A stretch of DNA of 64,000 nucleotides from the NCBI GenBank assembly GCA_016713535.1, contig JADJOY010000016.1, positions 124,001 through 188,000 of the forward strand. The letters are read 5' to 3'. A model generated the notes under the pieces. The model was given only the letters and a program-made list of their open reading frames with translations. It did not search any database and was not told the origin of the DNA. Numbering within the stretch: position 1 is the stretch's first letter; the number at the start of each line of letters is the position of its first letter. The position numbers and the translations under genes were made by a program. The stretch is from Deltaproteobacteria bacterium (GTDB taxonomy: Bacteria; JADJOY01). Of this stretch, positions 51,241-61,014 are shown piece after piece.

Positions 51241-53647
51241 TCAGTACCAGCACCCCTGCGCCGCCGCCATGAAGCCCTGATCCTCGCCGTCGAGCACACC
51301 GCTGCGATCGAGGTCGGCGCCGCCGCACCAGCCGTTTCCGGCGTCGCAGGCGAGCGAGGCCGGCGGTCCGTAGACACTCCACGCGCTCGCGAAGAGTGCC
51401 GCGTCGGCCCCGTCCACCGCGTGGGTCGCGTCGAGGTCGGGCCGGGTACAGCCGAGCTTCGCCCACGAGCAATCGAGGGCATCCGCCGCCATCGCGCAGA
51501 GCGGCGCCTCGCGCAGGAGGTCGACGCCGCCGAAGGTCTGGTGACTCACGTTCGGGATCGCGTGGAACTGCCCATCCGCGCCGACCGCTTCGTAGTGGTC
51601 ACCGGCGCGCCGAAGCGGCGGGCCGTCGGCGAAGCGCGCCAGGTAGCGCTCCTGGTTCCACGGGTGCGCGCCTGCCAGCTCGGCATCGATGTTCGCCTGG
51701 ATCTGCGCGTCGCTGAGGAGCCCCCACGGCGCGGACTCGCCGCGCTGCAGCACGCTCTCGTAACCCTGCGCGTCGCCGATACCAGGGCCGAAGTCGGCGA
51801 CCGCGTAGCTCGCGCCGCCCACGCCGAACGGCACCGCGACCATCGACGCCTGGTAGAGCGAGCGGCGCGCCCACGACGCCTCGCCCGGGTTGGCGCCCGC
51901 GCCGCCCGCCCAGTCCAGGATCGCCTGCGCGACCCGGCGGTGGACCTCGGCGATCTGGCCGAGCGTCGCCTGCGCCGCCGCCCGCACCGCCTCGTTCTCG
52001 GTCTGCGCGCCGTAGTAGACGAGGACGCGCGCGCTGCGCTCGGGCTGCTCGAGGGCGTCGACGAGCTGGTGGAAGATCGGCAGCCAGGCGTTCGCGTCCG
52101 CGGCGAGGAGGTCGTCGAGCGCGTCGAACACCGGCGTTCCGCCCACCTCGATCCGGAGCAGGTCGCCCCAGCTCAGGCCGAAATAGGCGTCGTCGAGGTG
52201 GAGGCAGCTCGGCACGATCGCGGGCGGCGGGAGCCCGAGGAGATCGAAGATGATCTCGAGGAGCAGCAGGTCGTAGGAGCCCGGCACGGCCACCACCTCG
52301 ACCGGCGAGGCGAGCCCGGCACTCGAGAGCGCCTTCGCCATGTACGACATCTGGCACGAGTTCATCGACCCCAGATCCTGATCCTCGACACTCCCGTCGG
52401 GGCGCACCGCGCCAGCCACGATGAGCTGGTCGTAGGGCGAGGTCTCGCCGACGGTCATGAGGTTCATGCCGTGGCTCACGACGGAGTCGCCGACCTGGCG
52501 GCCGACCGCCGCGGCGCGCTCGCAGCTCGCGCGCAGGTCGGCATCGACGAGCGGATCGGAGGCGCACTCGCGCGCCGCCAGGTAGCCGATCGCGTGGTCC
52601 GGGAAGTTGTCGCGTGAGTCGTGATTTCCCCAGAAATAGCCCTCGTAGGTGCCGAGCTGGCTCACCATGAACGACGAGCAGCAGTCCGAGATGCGCAAGA
52701 AACTGGGCAGCCCCGAGAACACGAAGGTGAGCGCGTACGAGCCCATCGCGAAGAGCGGCTCGGCGGTGAAGTAGGTCTCGGTGGGATCGACCCGGTACGT
52801 GTAGCGGCCATCGGCGAAGAACGTGGACGCGATCTCGCCCTCGAGGGGCGCGGGGAAGCTCTCGCCGGGGCTCACGCTCTGGCCGTCGTGGGTGCGCGTG
52901 ACGGAGCCGCCGTTCGGGCCGTCGATGGCGAGCGTCCAGCCCGGCTGCCACTCGCGGGAGGTGATCCCGGGGTGGCCGGAGGCGCTGCCGCCCACCACCA
53001 GCCCTTCGAACATACGGATCAACGTGAGGGCCAGGTCGCGGGTGCGAAACACCTTGTAAGCCTGCCAGGCGTTGAAGGCGCTCTGGCCGATCTCGTTGTT
53101 GTCCTTGGGGTGGGCCTCGATCTCCCAGTCGCTGCCGTGATGCGCGACGAACGTCGCGCCGAGGGTCATCGCCGGCACCACGTCGTTGATCAGCGAGAAG
53201 CGGTTGTGAGCGAGGACCACCTGACCCAGGCGTTCGCGATAGAAGAGCCGGAACGCGTCGGCCTTGGCGTTCGGGTTCTGCCACGGAGCGGGCGCGGAGT
53301 AGATCGTGTGGCCGAAGCTCGGCGCCGCCAGCACGCCCCACCTTCACCACCAGGTCGTAGGTGCCGACCGGCTTGGGGTCGGGGAGCTGGGCGACGACCT
53401 CGCTGGCGCTGCGGCTCACGACCGTCATCGGCGCGCCGTCGTAGGTCACCGCGAACGTGTTGCCGTCACCCTCGACGCCGAAGTTGGCGCCGCGGATCGT
53501 GACGTTCTGCCCCGGCACTCCCGGGTTCGGCTCCACCGAGTCGACGGTCGGCGCGCACCCGCTCGCGAGGGCGGACAGCGCCGCGAAGACCACCCAGCAG
53601 ATCGCACGACCACGGCCGTGCCCTCGCGCCCTCGACTCACCCGTCAT
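51241..53647 (-). CDS. Large TIG-domain lipoprotein with dockerin-like C-terminus, frameshift
   Basis: About 801 residues after removing one extra G in the run near 53336-53340. ATG 53647 gives a lipoprotein signal (FAALSALASGC). Residues about 25-105 form an IPT/TIG immunoglobulin-like domain (VDSVEPNPGVPGQNVTIRGANFG). The middle 500 residues are unrecognised. The end has two Ca-binding-like loops (DLDATHAVDGADAALF and DLDRSGVLDGEDQGFM), as in type I dockerins. Without correction the C-terminal part appears to start at 53334. It is probably a surface lipoprotein, with the dockerin-like part perhaps mediating protein attachment. Function unknown. Confidence 0.72.
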
Positions 53648-53801
53648 GTCGGCGATCCCCCACGAGCGCACGCTCGTCGCGCACCACCCGTCGATGCTAC
53701 CGACCGCCCCGCAGCGGGCGCAACGCTGGGCGTGCGCTCCGTTGAACCGCGAGCGGAGGTAACGTCGTGCCAGCGGCGGCGCCCTGACGGGGCGCGGCGT
53801 C

Positions 53802-54995
53802 GTGATCGATACGCACATGCCTCCCTACCTCCTGACCGCGCGCGACTCGCGGGGGCGCGAGGTGGTCCGCGAGCTAGACGCGGCGAGTGGCGACGACGCC
53901 GTCGCACAGCTCGTCCGCGAAGGCCTGCGAGACGTCCATGTGGAATCGAGCGAGCTCGACGCCGCCATCCGTTCGACGTTCGACCCGGCGGAGCTGGCTT
54001 TCCAGCGCCGCTCGCTCTCCGCGGAAACGCGACTACGGATCAGGCGAGGAGGCCCCGACGCTGCAGTGGCGGTGGTGCGGTCCGCGCTCCTCCCACCGGC
54101 GTTGATGGGAGTAATCGCGGCGCCCGTGATGATCTACCTGCGACATCCCGGGGCATGGCGGCTGGACCTGTTCGACGGGCTCCTCATCGTGTTGGGACTC
54201 GTGCCGCTCGGCCTCCTCGTGCAGGCCTCTCACCGCGTGCGGACCGCTGCCGCTCCGTATGAGCGCCTCATCGGCGCAGTGGTCTGGCACCGCTGGGGTG
54301 ACGTGCTCGCCATCGTCGACGACCTGGAACGAACCGCAGTCGGCCCGCGAGGGGTGCGCCTGCCCGCCATCGAGATCGCTGGGCGTCGAGCGCAGGCGCT
54401 CGCCGGGCTCGGTCGGATGGAGGAAGCAGAAGAGGCGCTCCGCCCGTTCCAAGATGACCCGAACGTGCCGGAGTGGATGTACTGGCACAAGATGAGCCTT
54501 CTCCACGCGGCGACGAACGACGATGAGCGTGTCCTGGAATGCATGGAGCGCGCCCACGCAGTCGATCCCCGCAACGTCGAATACGCGATCGGGCTCGCGC
54601 AGACACTCGCCGCCGCAGAGCACGCAGATCCCGCTCGTGCCAGATCGCTGGTGGACGACGTGCGGTCCCGAGCACCGCTTCGTGCTCGCCATGCCATCTC
54701 GATGGTGGATGGCCTGGTGGCCCTCGCGGGTGGACGTCATCAAGACGCGCTCGCCGATCTCGATCGGGCGCGAGCCGAGATCGCCAGTGACATGGCTAGC
54801 AACCCATTGACCGAGGCCGTCTCGCTCGAGCTCTACGGCCGATCGGCCCTCGCCCTGGCCAGGCTCGGCCGCTGCGAGGAGGCGCTGCAACGTCTCGCTG
54901 CCGCCAGGCCGCTATTCGAGGCGCAGGGCCAGACCTGGCTCTTGGACCAGATCGAGTCCGCGACTCGCCGTCGAGACCCGGTCAACCAGCGCTAG
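53802..54995 (+). CDS. TPR-type membrane protein
   Basis: A 397-residue protein. Residues 8-55 form a small beta-alpha domain (YLLTARDSRGREVVRELDAA), then two hydrophobic helices (about 98-115 and 124-145). Residues about 155-390 are helical hairpins of TPR type (AIEIAGRRAQALAGLGRMEEAEEAL, NVEYAIGLAQTLAAAEHAD, GRSALALARLGRCEEALQRL, in parts). Starts GTG 53802 and ATG 53817 are both possible. Its codon and base use is slightly less GC-rich than its neighbours. Its end overlaps the molybdopterin enzyme on the other strand by 14 bases. Likely a scaffold. Confidence 0.7.
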   Translation: MIDTHMPPYLLTARDSRGREVVRELDAASGDDAVAQLVREGLRDVHVESSELDAAIRSTFDPAELAFQRRSLSAETRLRIRRGGPDAAVAVVRSALLPPALMGVIAAPVMIYLRHPGAWRLDLFDGLLIVLGLVPLGLLVQASHRVRTAAAPYERLIGAVVWHRWGDVLAIVDDLERTAVGPRGVRLPAIEIAGRRAQALAGLGRMEEAEEALRPFQDDPNVPEWMYWHKMSLLHAATNDDERVLECMERAHAVDPRNVEYAIGLAQTLAAAEHADPARARSLVDDVRSRAPLRARHAISMVDGLVALAGGRHQDALADLDRARAEIASDMASNPLTEAVSLELYGRSALALARLGRCEEALQRLAAARPLFEAQGQTWLLDQIESATRRRDPVNQR

Positions 54996-57200
54996 CCGCG
55001 ATCCCCGACCACGAGCCCGGCGCGAGCGGGCCGGCGGCGCGCTTCACGTCGACGACGAACCCGGTGAGGTTGGCCATGCCCGACACGCGCTCGATGCGGT
55101 CAGGCCCGTCGGCGGCGAGCAGGTTCACGTTGACGCCGGTGGTCTTCCTCGCGACCGAGAGCCCGACCGCGTGCTGGTGCCCCCAGCCGTGCGGCAGTGC
55201 GACGGTGCCGGGCATGAGGTCGGCGAGCAGCCGAACCGGCACGCGCACGGTGGCCACGTCGGTCGACACGTCCGCGAGATCGCCCTCCGCGAGACCGGCG
55301 CGCGTGGCGTCGCTCGGGTGCACGTAGAGGTAGTTGGTGTGCTTGCCGTCGGCGACGAACTTCTCGTGGTTGTGGGTCCACGAGTTGTGGGTGTGGACGG
55401 CGCGCTTGGTGATGAGCTTCAGGCGATCGGCCTGGGCGCGCTCGCGCTCGAACGCCGCGTCGACCTTCTTCGCCTCCTCCATCAGCACCGGCGGTGCGAG
55501 GTGGACCTTGCCGTCGTCCGTCACGACGCGCTTGCCGAGGAACGCCTCGGTGGCGTGAGCCGGACGAAGCTGGCCGTGGCGCTCGCGCAGCAGCGCGCCG
55601 AAGCTGCCGGCACGGGTCGCGCGCAGGAGCAGCGAGAGGACACTCTCCTGCGCGAGCTGGCGCCGCCCACCGGCGAAGCGCGAACGCACGGCCGTCATCG
55701 CCTCGAACGCGCGCTGGGCGACCCGCGAGCCGAACAGGCTCACCCCACTCGCGCGGCACAGGTCCATGTAGATCGTCGCCTCGTCGCGGACGTCGCCGGG
55801 CGCCTCGACGATCGGACGCGTCGCCTGCAGGTACGGCTTGCGCTGGAGCCCGAGGAGCAGCGGGAAGAGAAACGGCAGGTCGGGGCGCTCGAGCGGCGTG
55901 GTGCACGGGAGGATGTAGTGCGCGATCGAGCCGGTCTCGTTGCGGAAGATGTCGAGGGTGACGAGGAGCTCGAGGTTCTGGAACGCCTCGCGCAGCCGTC
56001 CCGCGTTGGCCATCGTGATGAGCGGGTTGCCGCCGGTGACGAAGAGCGCGCGCACTTGCTTGGGCCCGGGGGTCAGGATCTCGTCGGCGAGGATCCCGCC
56101 GGGGAACGCGTCGTTGACCGACGCGAAGTCGCCCACCCGCGAGCGATCCGGCCGGAGCAGCGCGCCCGTCTTCTTGCCGAAGGCGGGGAAGTCGACGACG
56201 CCCTGCCCCACCAGCGTGCCGCCGCGTCGGTCGAGATTCCCGGAGACGGCGTTGATCGCCTCCTGGAGCCAGAAGCCGAGCGAGCCGTGGCCGCCCATGT
56301 TGACGCCGGTCGAGCTGTAGAGCGCGGCGCCGCGCGCGCCGACGTACGCGGCCACCATCTCGCGGAGCTTGGTCGCGGGGATCTTGGTGACCTCGGCGGT
56401 GCGCTCGGCCGGCCAGGGCTTCGCGAGCCGAGCGAGCTCGTCGAGACCGGTCATGTGGCGCGCGACGCGTTCGCGATCGACCCCACCCACCGCGAGCAGC
56501 TCGTGAAGGAACGAGAGATAGAAGAAAGCGTCGGTGCCGGGGCGGATGAAGACGTGCTCGCCGGCGATCTTGGCGGTCTCGGTGCGCCGCGGGTCGACCA
56601 CGAACACCTTGGCGCCCCGCGCCGCCATGTCCTTGAGCTCGCGGACCGGGTTCGGCACCTGCAGGAAGCTCCACTTCGACACGACCGGATTGGCCCCCAC
56701 GATGATCAGGCACTCGGTGTGACTCACGTCGGGGAACGGCTGGGTGAACGGGAAGCCGTAGACGTGGTGGGCGACCGCGAACTTGTTCGCGCAGTCCTGC
56801 GTCGCCGACGCGTACATGCTGCGCGAGCCGATGCCGTCCATGAAGCCCTGCGCGAAGATCGGGTGCAGGACGCTGAAGCCGGCCGCCGTGCCGACGTACA
56901 TGGCGATCGAGTCGGCGCCGTGGCGGTCGCGGATGGCGCGGACCTTCGCGCCGATCTCGCCGAGTGCCTGCTCCCAGCCCAGGTCGGTCCAGCGCTCGCC
57001 GTCGCGGCGGCTCGGTCGCAGCAAACGGTCGGGGAATCGAAGAGATGGTGCTGCTCGAGCCCCTTCACGCACGCGAAGCCGCGCGTCGCGACGTGGTTCT
57101 CGTCGGGAGCGATCGCGGTGATCCGTCCGTCGTCGACGGTCACCTCCAGGCCACAGAGGGACTCGCAGATCCGGCAGAAGGTCGTCGTGGTGGTCGGCAT
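54982..57200 (-). CDS. Molybdopterin oxidoreductase (bis-MGD type), apparent frameshift
   Basis: About 739 residues after restoring one base in the G-run at 57031-57034 (a C-run on the coding strand), joining HLFDSP to DRLLRPSRRDGERW. The N-terminal 4Fe-4S motif is CRICESLCG...GFACVKG. QDCANKFAVAHHVYG supplies a Cys placed where the Mo ligand lies in related enzymes. VVDPRRTETAKIAGEHVFIRPGTD and GVNMGGHGSLGFWLQEAINA bind the cofactor, and the C-terminal domain has GWGHQHAVGLSVARKTTGVNVN (in parts). No Tat signal is visible, so it is probably cytoplasmic. Substrate cannot be read; no electron-transfer subunit gene is adjacent. Confidence 0.88.
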
Positions 57201-57347
57201 CGCTCCTCGCGTCCCGTGCCCGGAACGGCGCGCAGCCTACCAGTCGTCCACCTGCCGGCGCGAGCGAAGAAAGGGCGACGCCCCAGCAGCCGGGCACCGC
57301 GCTCGTGGTTGCCGCCCTCGCCGGGCGAGTGGCACCCTCCGAGGTTC

Positions 57348-58376
57348 ATGAGGGTGCTGGCGATCGAGACGAGCTGCGACGAGACCGCGGCGGCGGTGAT
57401 CGGTGACGACGGCCGAACGCTCCTCTCGAGCGTCGTCGACACCCAGGTCGCCGCGCACCAGCCCTACGGCGGCGTGGTCCCCGAGATCGCCGGCCGCCGC
57501 CACGTGGTGAGCATCCGGCCCGTGGTGGAGCGAGCGCTCGCGGAGGCCGGGGTCACGCTCGACGACATCGGTGGGATCGCCGTGACGAACGGGCCCGGGT
57601 TGGTCGGCTCGCTCCTCGTGGGCGTCAACTTCGCGAAGGCGCTCGCCTGGTCGCGGAACCTGCCGCTCGTCGGCGTCCATCACATCGAGGGGCACATGCT
57701 GGCGCCGCTCCTCGACGCTCCCGACGAGGACGTGTTCCCGGCGGTGGCGCTGATCGTGTCCGGCGGCCATACGTCGCTCTTCCACGCCCGGGCGTTCGGC
57801 CGCTACACGCGGCTCGGACGCACCCTGGACGACGCGGCCGGCGAGGCCTTCGACAAGGTCGCGCGGCTGATCGGCCTCGGCTATCCGGGCGGCCCAGCGG
57901 TACAGAAAGCCGCCGAGGGCGGCGATCCGCGGGCGTTCGCGTTCCCGCGCCCCACCCTCGAGAAGGGGCACCTCGACTTCTCGTTCAGCGGCCTCAAGAC
58001 CGCGGTGCTCACCGTGGTCCGGGAGCTCGGCGCGGAGAAGGCGGCCGACCGGCGCGCCGATCTGGCGGCGTCGTTCCAGCAGGCCGTCGTGGACGTGCTG
58101 GTCGGCAAGACGCTCGCCGCCCTCGAGCAGACCGGTGCCAAGCGCGTGATCCTGTCCGGCGGTGTCGCCGCCAACGGGCCGCTCAGGACCCGGTTTCGCT
58201 TGGAAGGCGAGGCGCGTGGCTTCGCCGTGCTCATTCCCCCGATGCGCTTTTGCACCGACAATGCCGCCATGATCGGCGTGGCGGGGGCGCGGCGTCTCGC
58301 CGCCGGGCTCCGGGATCCGTCCGATCTCGATGCCGATTCCGCGTTACCGCTGGTCGAGGAGGTTCAGTGCGCGTGA
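57348..58376 (+). CDS. tsaD: tRNA N6-adenosine threonylcarbamoyltransferase
   Basis: A 342-residue ASKHA-fold enzyme that, with TsaB and TsaE, puts threonylcarbamoyl on A37 of tRNAs reading ANN codons. ATG 57348 starts MRVLAIETSCDETAAAVI, the family signature. The metal-binding HHIEGHMLAPLL follows, then SGGHTSLF and the late SGGVAANGPLR and MRFCTDNAAMI. No sign of breakage. It overlaps the following lipoprotein gene start. Confidence 0.97.
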   Translation: MRVLAIETSCDETAAAVIGDDGRTLLSSVVDTQVAAHQPYGGVVPEIAGRRHVVSIRPVVERALAEAGVTLDDIGGIAVTNGPGLVGSLLVGVNFAKALAWSRNLPLVGVHHIEGHMLAPLLDAPDEDVFPAVALIVSGGHTSLFHARAFGRYTRLGRTLDDAAGEAFDKVARLIGLGYPGGPAVQKAAEGGDPRAFAFPRPTLEKGHLDFSFSGLKTAVLTVVRELGAEKAADRRADLAASFQQAVVDVLVGKTLAALEQTGAKRVILSGGVAANGPLRTRFRLEGEARGFAVLIPPMRFCTDNAAMIGVAGARRLAAGLRDPSDLDADSALPLVEEVQCA

Positions 58377-59217
58377 GTCCCGCCCGCCGTTCGGTCACGT
58401 CCCGGGTCGCGCTGTCGTGGGCGTTCGCAGCGCTCGCGGTGGCGGGCTGCGGCACCAACTACGACGACAACCGCAGGCCACCGACCTGAGCGTGTCCGGG
58501 TCGGATCTGCGCCGCGGGGCGTTGCTCTGGGACGAGTGGTGGACGGTGATCGGTGCGGGCGCGCCCTCGGACACGTTCGCGCTCTACACGAAGACCCGCG
58601 GCACGCAGGCCGGGTCCGCCACGTGGCGCTGCCAGGAATGCCACGGCTGGGACTACCGCGGCTCGATGGGAGCGTACGCGACCGGCCCGCACTTCACCGG
58701 CGTCGCGGGCGTGATCGAGCGGGTGCCGGGGCGCACCAATCAGGAGCTCTACGATGTCCTCAAGACCGGCACGCCGCCCGCCTCGGGCGGGTCGGCGCTG
58801 ACGGGCTCCGATCACTCCTTCGACGAGCAGCTCGACAATGACGAGATCCTCGCACTCGTGCGCTTCCTGCGCGAGGGGCTCGTGGACACCCGCGCGGTCA
58901 TCGCCGCCGATGGGCAGGCGACCGGCAACGCGAACGCCGGCCAACCCCTCTACGCGTCCTCGACCTCGAACCCGGACCTGGTCGTGGGTCAGTGCGCGCT
59001 CTGCCACGGCGGCGATGGCAAGGCGATCGACATGGGCGACGGCGGCGGATCGGTCTTCGTCGGCACCGCCGCCCGCGGCGAACCATGGAGGACGCTCCAC
59101 CGGATCCGCTGGGGAGTGCCAGGAACCTCGATGCCGAGCGCGGTGGAGCGCGGGATCACCGAGCTCGCGGACCAAGGCGACCTGCTCGCGTACACGCAGA
59201 CGCTGCCCGCTCAGTGA
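58367..59217 (+). CDS. Dihaem cytochrome c lipoprotein, apparent frameshift
   Basis: About 283 residues if one base is restored near 58478-58486. A GTG at 58367 (or 58373) after GAGGAGG gives lipobox signal ALSWAFAALAVAGC in one frame, which then must move to the frame containing SGSDLRRGALLWDEWW. Two haem sites CQECH and CALCH are present, with a following GTSMPS Met region as possible axial ligand. The two halves resemble fused class I cytochromes. It should carry electrons at the periplasmic membrane face. It overlaps the end of tsaD. Confidence 0.85.
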
Positions 59218-59276
59218 CGGGGTCGGGTGCGCTCGGCCGCGTGGCGCATCGCGGCGAAACGACACGTGGTGTTGTC

Positions 59277-59304
59277 TTGACACGACCTCGCGTGACGCTA
59301 TTCT
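59277..59304 (+). promoter_or_regulatory. Sigma-70-type promoter of rubrerythrin gene
   Basis: TTGACA (59277-59282) and TATTCT (59299-59304) are separated by 16 bp. A 7-bp hairpin, CTCACTC with GAGTGAG (59330-59347, loop GCGT), lies in the leader just before the ribosome-binding site and could influence translation. This is the clearest promoter in the window. Confidence 0.75.
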
Positions 59305-59364
59305 CGACGACAATCATTACCAACAACGACTCACTCGCGTGAGTGAGCCAGGGGGAAGAGAGAG

Positions 59365-59784
59365 ATGGCCGACCTCAAGGGTTCCAAGACGCACGACAAT
59401 CTGAAGGCCGCTTTCGCGGGTGAGTCGCAGGCGAATCGCCGCTACCTCTACTTCGCGAAGGTCGCGGACGTGGAGGGCTACCCCGACGTCGCGGGCCTGT
59501 TCCGCGACACCGCCGAGGGCGAGACCGGCCACGCTCACGGCCACCTCGACTACCTGAAGCGCGTGGGCGATCCCGCCACCGGCCAGCCGATCGGCGCGAC
59601 CGACGCCAACCTCAAGGCCGCCGTCGCCGGCGAGACCTACGAATACACCGAGATGTACCCCGCGATGGCGAAGACCGCCCGCGAGGAAGGCTTCGGCGAG
59701 ATCGCCGAGTGGTTCGAGACCCTCGCCAAGGCCGAGAAGTCGCACGCCGGCCGCTTCCAGAAGGGCCTCGACTCGATCGCCTGA
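59365..59784 (+). CDS. Rubrerythrin-like ferritin-fold protein without rubredoxin domain
   Basis: A 139-residue four-helix diiron protein. [19 protein letters not shown] and [15 protein letters not shown] carry Glu and ExxH ligands; [19 protein letters not shown] and [14 protein letters not shown] carry the second set. The C-terminal rubredoxin part is absent, as in sulerythrin-type or short rubrerythrins. It should protect against peroxide in the cytoplasm. GGGGGAAGAGAGAG precedes ATG, and a consensus-like promoter and two hairpins frame it as a single-gene unit. Confidence 0.95.
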   Translation: MADLKGSKTHDNLKAAFAGESQANRRYLYFAKVADVEGYPDVAGLFRDTAEGETGHAHGHLDYLKRVGDPATGQPIGATDANLKAAVAGETYEYTEMYPAMAKTAREEGFGEIAEWFETLAKAEKSHAGRFQKGLDSIA

Positions 59785-59799
59785 GTCCGTCGCACCATC

Positions 59800-59836
59800 G
59801 CGAAGCTCGGGATCCGCCCGCGGATCCGAGCTTCGC
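59800..59836 (+). terminator. Hairpin after rubrerythrin gene
   Basis: GCGAAGCTCGGGATCCGC pairs with GCGGATCCGAGCTTCGC, a 17-bp helix with one bulged G. It begins 16 bp after the stop. Confidence 0.8.
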
Positions 59837-59837
59837 C

Positions 59838-59873
59838 GAAGGGCCGGTGGCGCCTCGCGCCAGCCGGCCCTTC
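59838..59873 (-). terminator. Hairpin after SGNH hydrolase gene
   Basis: GAAGGGCCGGTGGCGC pairs with GCGCCAGCCGGCCCTTC with one bulged base. It lies four bases beyond the stop at 59878 on the minus strand, and the two adjacent hairpins separate converging genes. Confidence 0.75.
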
Positions 59874-59877
59874 CCGT

Positions 59878-61014
59878 TCAGGGGGGTGGCGGCGCCGCCG
59901 CCAGCACCGGCTCGACGAGCTGGATCGCGGCGAGCGCGTGTAGCTCGGGCGAGGGGTGCGGGTCGGTCGGATGGACCCACAGCCGCTGGCGCGGCCACGA
60001 CGCGACGTCGGGATAGAGATCGACGAGTGGCACCGCGAGCCCGTTCGCGAGCGCGGCGAGGTGGTCGCGGACGAAGCCGAACCGGTAGCGCGCGGGATCG
60101 CCCGCCATCCCCGGCGTCATCGGGAACTCGAGGACGACGAGCCGGGTGCCGTCGGCCGCGGTCTCCCGCGCCAAGGCCGTGAGCACGGCGTCGGAGCGGT
60201 CGCCCGAGGGGCCCGAGAACGACTCCCGCACGTGTGCGATCGTGTCCGCCGAGACCCGCATCGCGCCGACCCGCCGCCCCACCAGCTCGCACAGCTGGCA
60301 CCACCGCCCCAGCCCTTCGCTCGGCAGCCGCCACGGCACCGCGCGCAAGAAGGTCTCGTCGTGGATCGTCTCGCCGAACGGCTGCGCGTCGTTCGGCACG
60401 AACGCGTACACCAGCACCGCCGGGTGCTCGGCGCGGATCCGCGCCCGATACACGCCGAGCGCGAGCTCGAGGTTGAGCCCCTGGATCCCACGGTTCGAAA
60501 CCGTGAAGCGACCGGGCGCGCGCTCCTCGAGCGCCGCCGCCAGCCGCTCGGTGGTGCGCTCGCTCTCGCGCACTCCCTCCCCGAAGGTGAAGCTGTCGCC
60601 GACGACGGCGACGGTCACGCGGTCCGCTGGCGAGGTCTCACGCGCCACAGCGTCCGCATCGCGAAATCCCCGCTCGCTGGTGCGGTAGAGAACACAGCCG
60701 ACCGGCGTGCCGTCCGGCGCATTCGACTCGCGGTCCCAGGTGCGCGCGCCGGCGACGGTGCGGTCGTAGCAGTGGAACGTGCTCTGCCCCGCCCGGTAGA
60801 CCGGCGCGCGGCCGCCGCCGGGGACCTCGACCCACTCCACGCCGGGCTGCGACGGGTCGTAGTGCGGCGGCAACGGCAGCTTCGGCGGTGGGCGCAGCCG
60901 CAAGGCCAGCTCGGCGCCGCCGAGCACCACTCCCAGCGCGAGCAGCGCCGCGACGGCGCGCAGCGCGCGCAGGCGCTGCGGCGGCACGGGTGGTCGCGCG
61001 GCGACGGTGCTCAT
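59878..61014 (-). CDS. SGNH/GDSL hydrolase-like membrane-anchored protein
   Basis: A 378-residue protein from ATG 61014. One hydrophobic helix near residues 17-36 ([20 protein letters not shown]) anchors it, with the rest probably periplasmic. The SGNH blocks are [11 protein letters not shown] (nucleophile Ser), SNRGIQGLN (block II-like Gly/Asn), VPNDAQPF and [16 protein letters not shown] with the Asp-x-x-His pair. It should be an esterase or deacetylase, of the type often found with cell-envelope polymers. Its start overlaps the end of the glycerol-phosphate dehydrogenase-like gene by four bases (ATGA). Confidence 0.87.
   Translation of the reverse strand: MSTVAARPPVPPQRLRALRAVAALLALGVVLGGAELALRLRPPPKLPLPPHYDPSQPGVEWVEVPGGGRAPVYRAGQSTFHCYDRTVAGARTWDRESNAPDGTPVGCVLYRTSERGFRDADAVARETSPADRVTVAVVGDSFTFGEGVRESERTTERLAAALEERAPGRFTVSNRGIQGLNLELALGVYRARIRAEHPAVLVYAFVPNDAQPFGETIHDETFLRAVPWRLPSEGLGRWCQLCELVGRRVGAMRVSADTIAHVRESFSGPSGDRSDAVLTALARETAADGTRLVVLEFPMTPGMAGDPARYRFGFVRDHLAALANGLAVPLVDLYPDVASWPRQRLWVHPTDPHPSPELHALAAIQLVEPVLAAAPPPP

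Noticed and set aside
53334-53818. Separate start of the large lipoprotein at 53334
   Set aside because: The upstream frame supplies a lipobox and TIG domain that join it with a single-base correction, so one gene is more likely.
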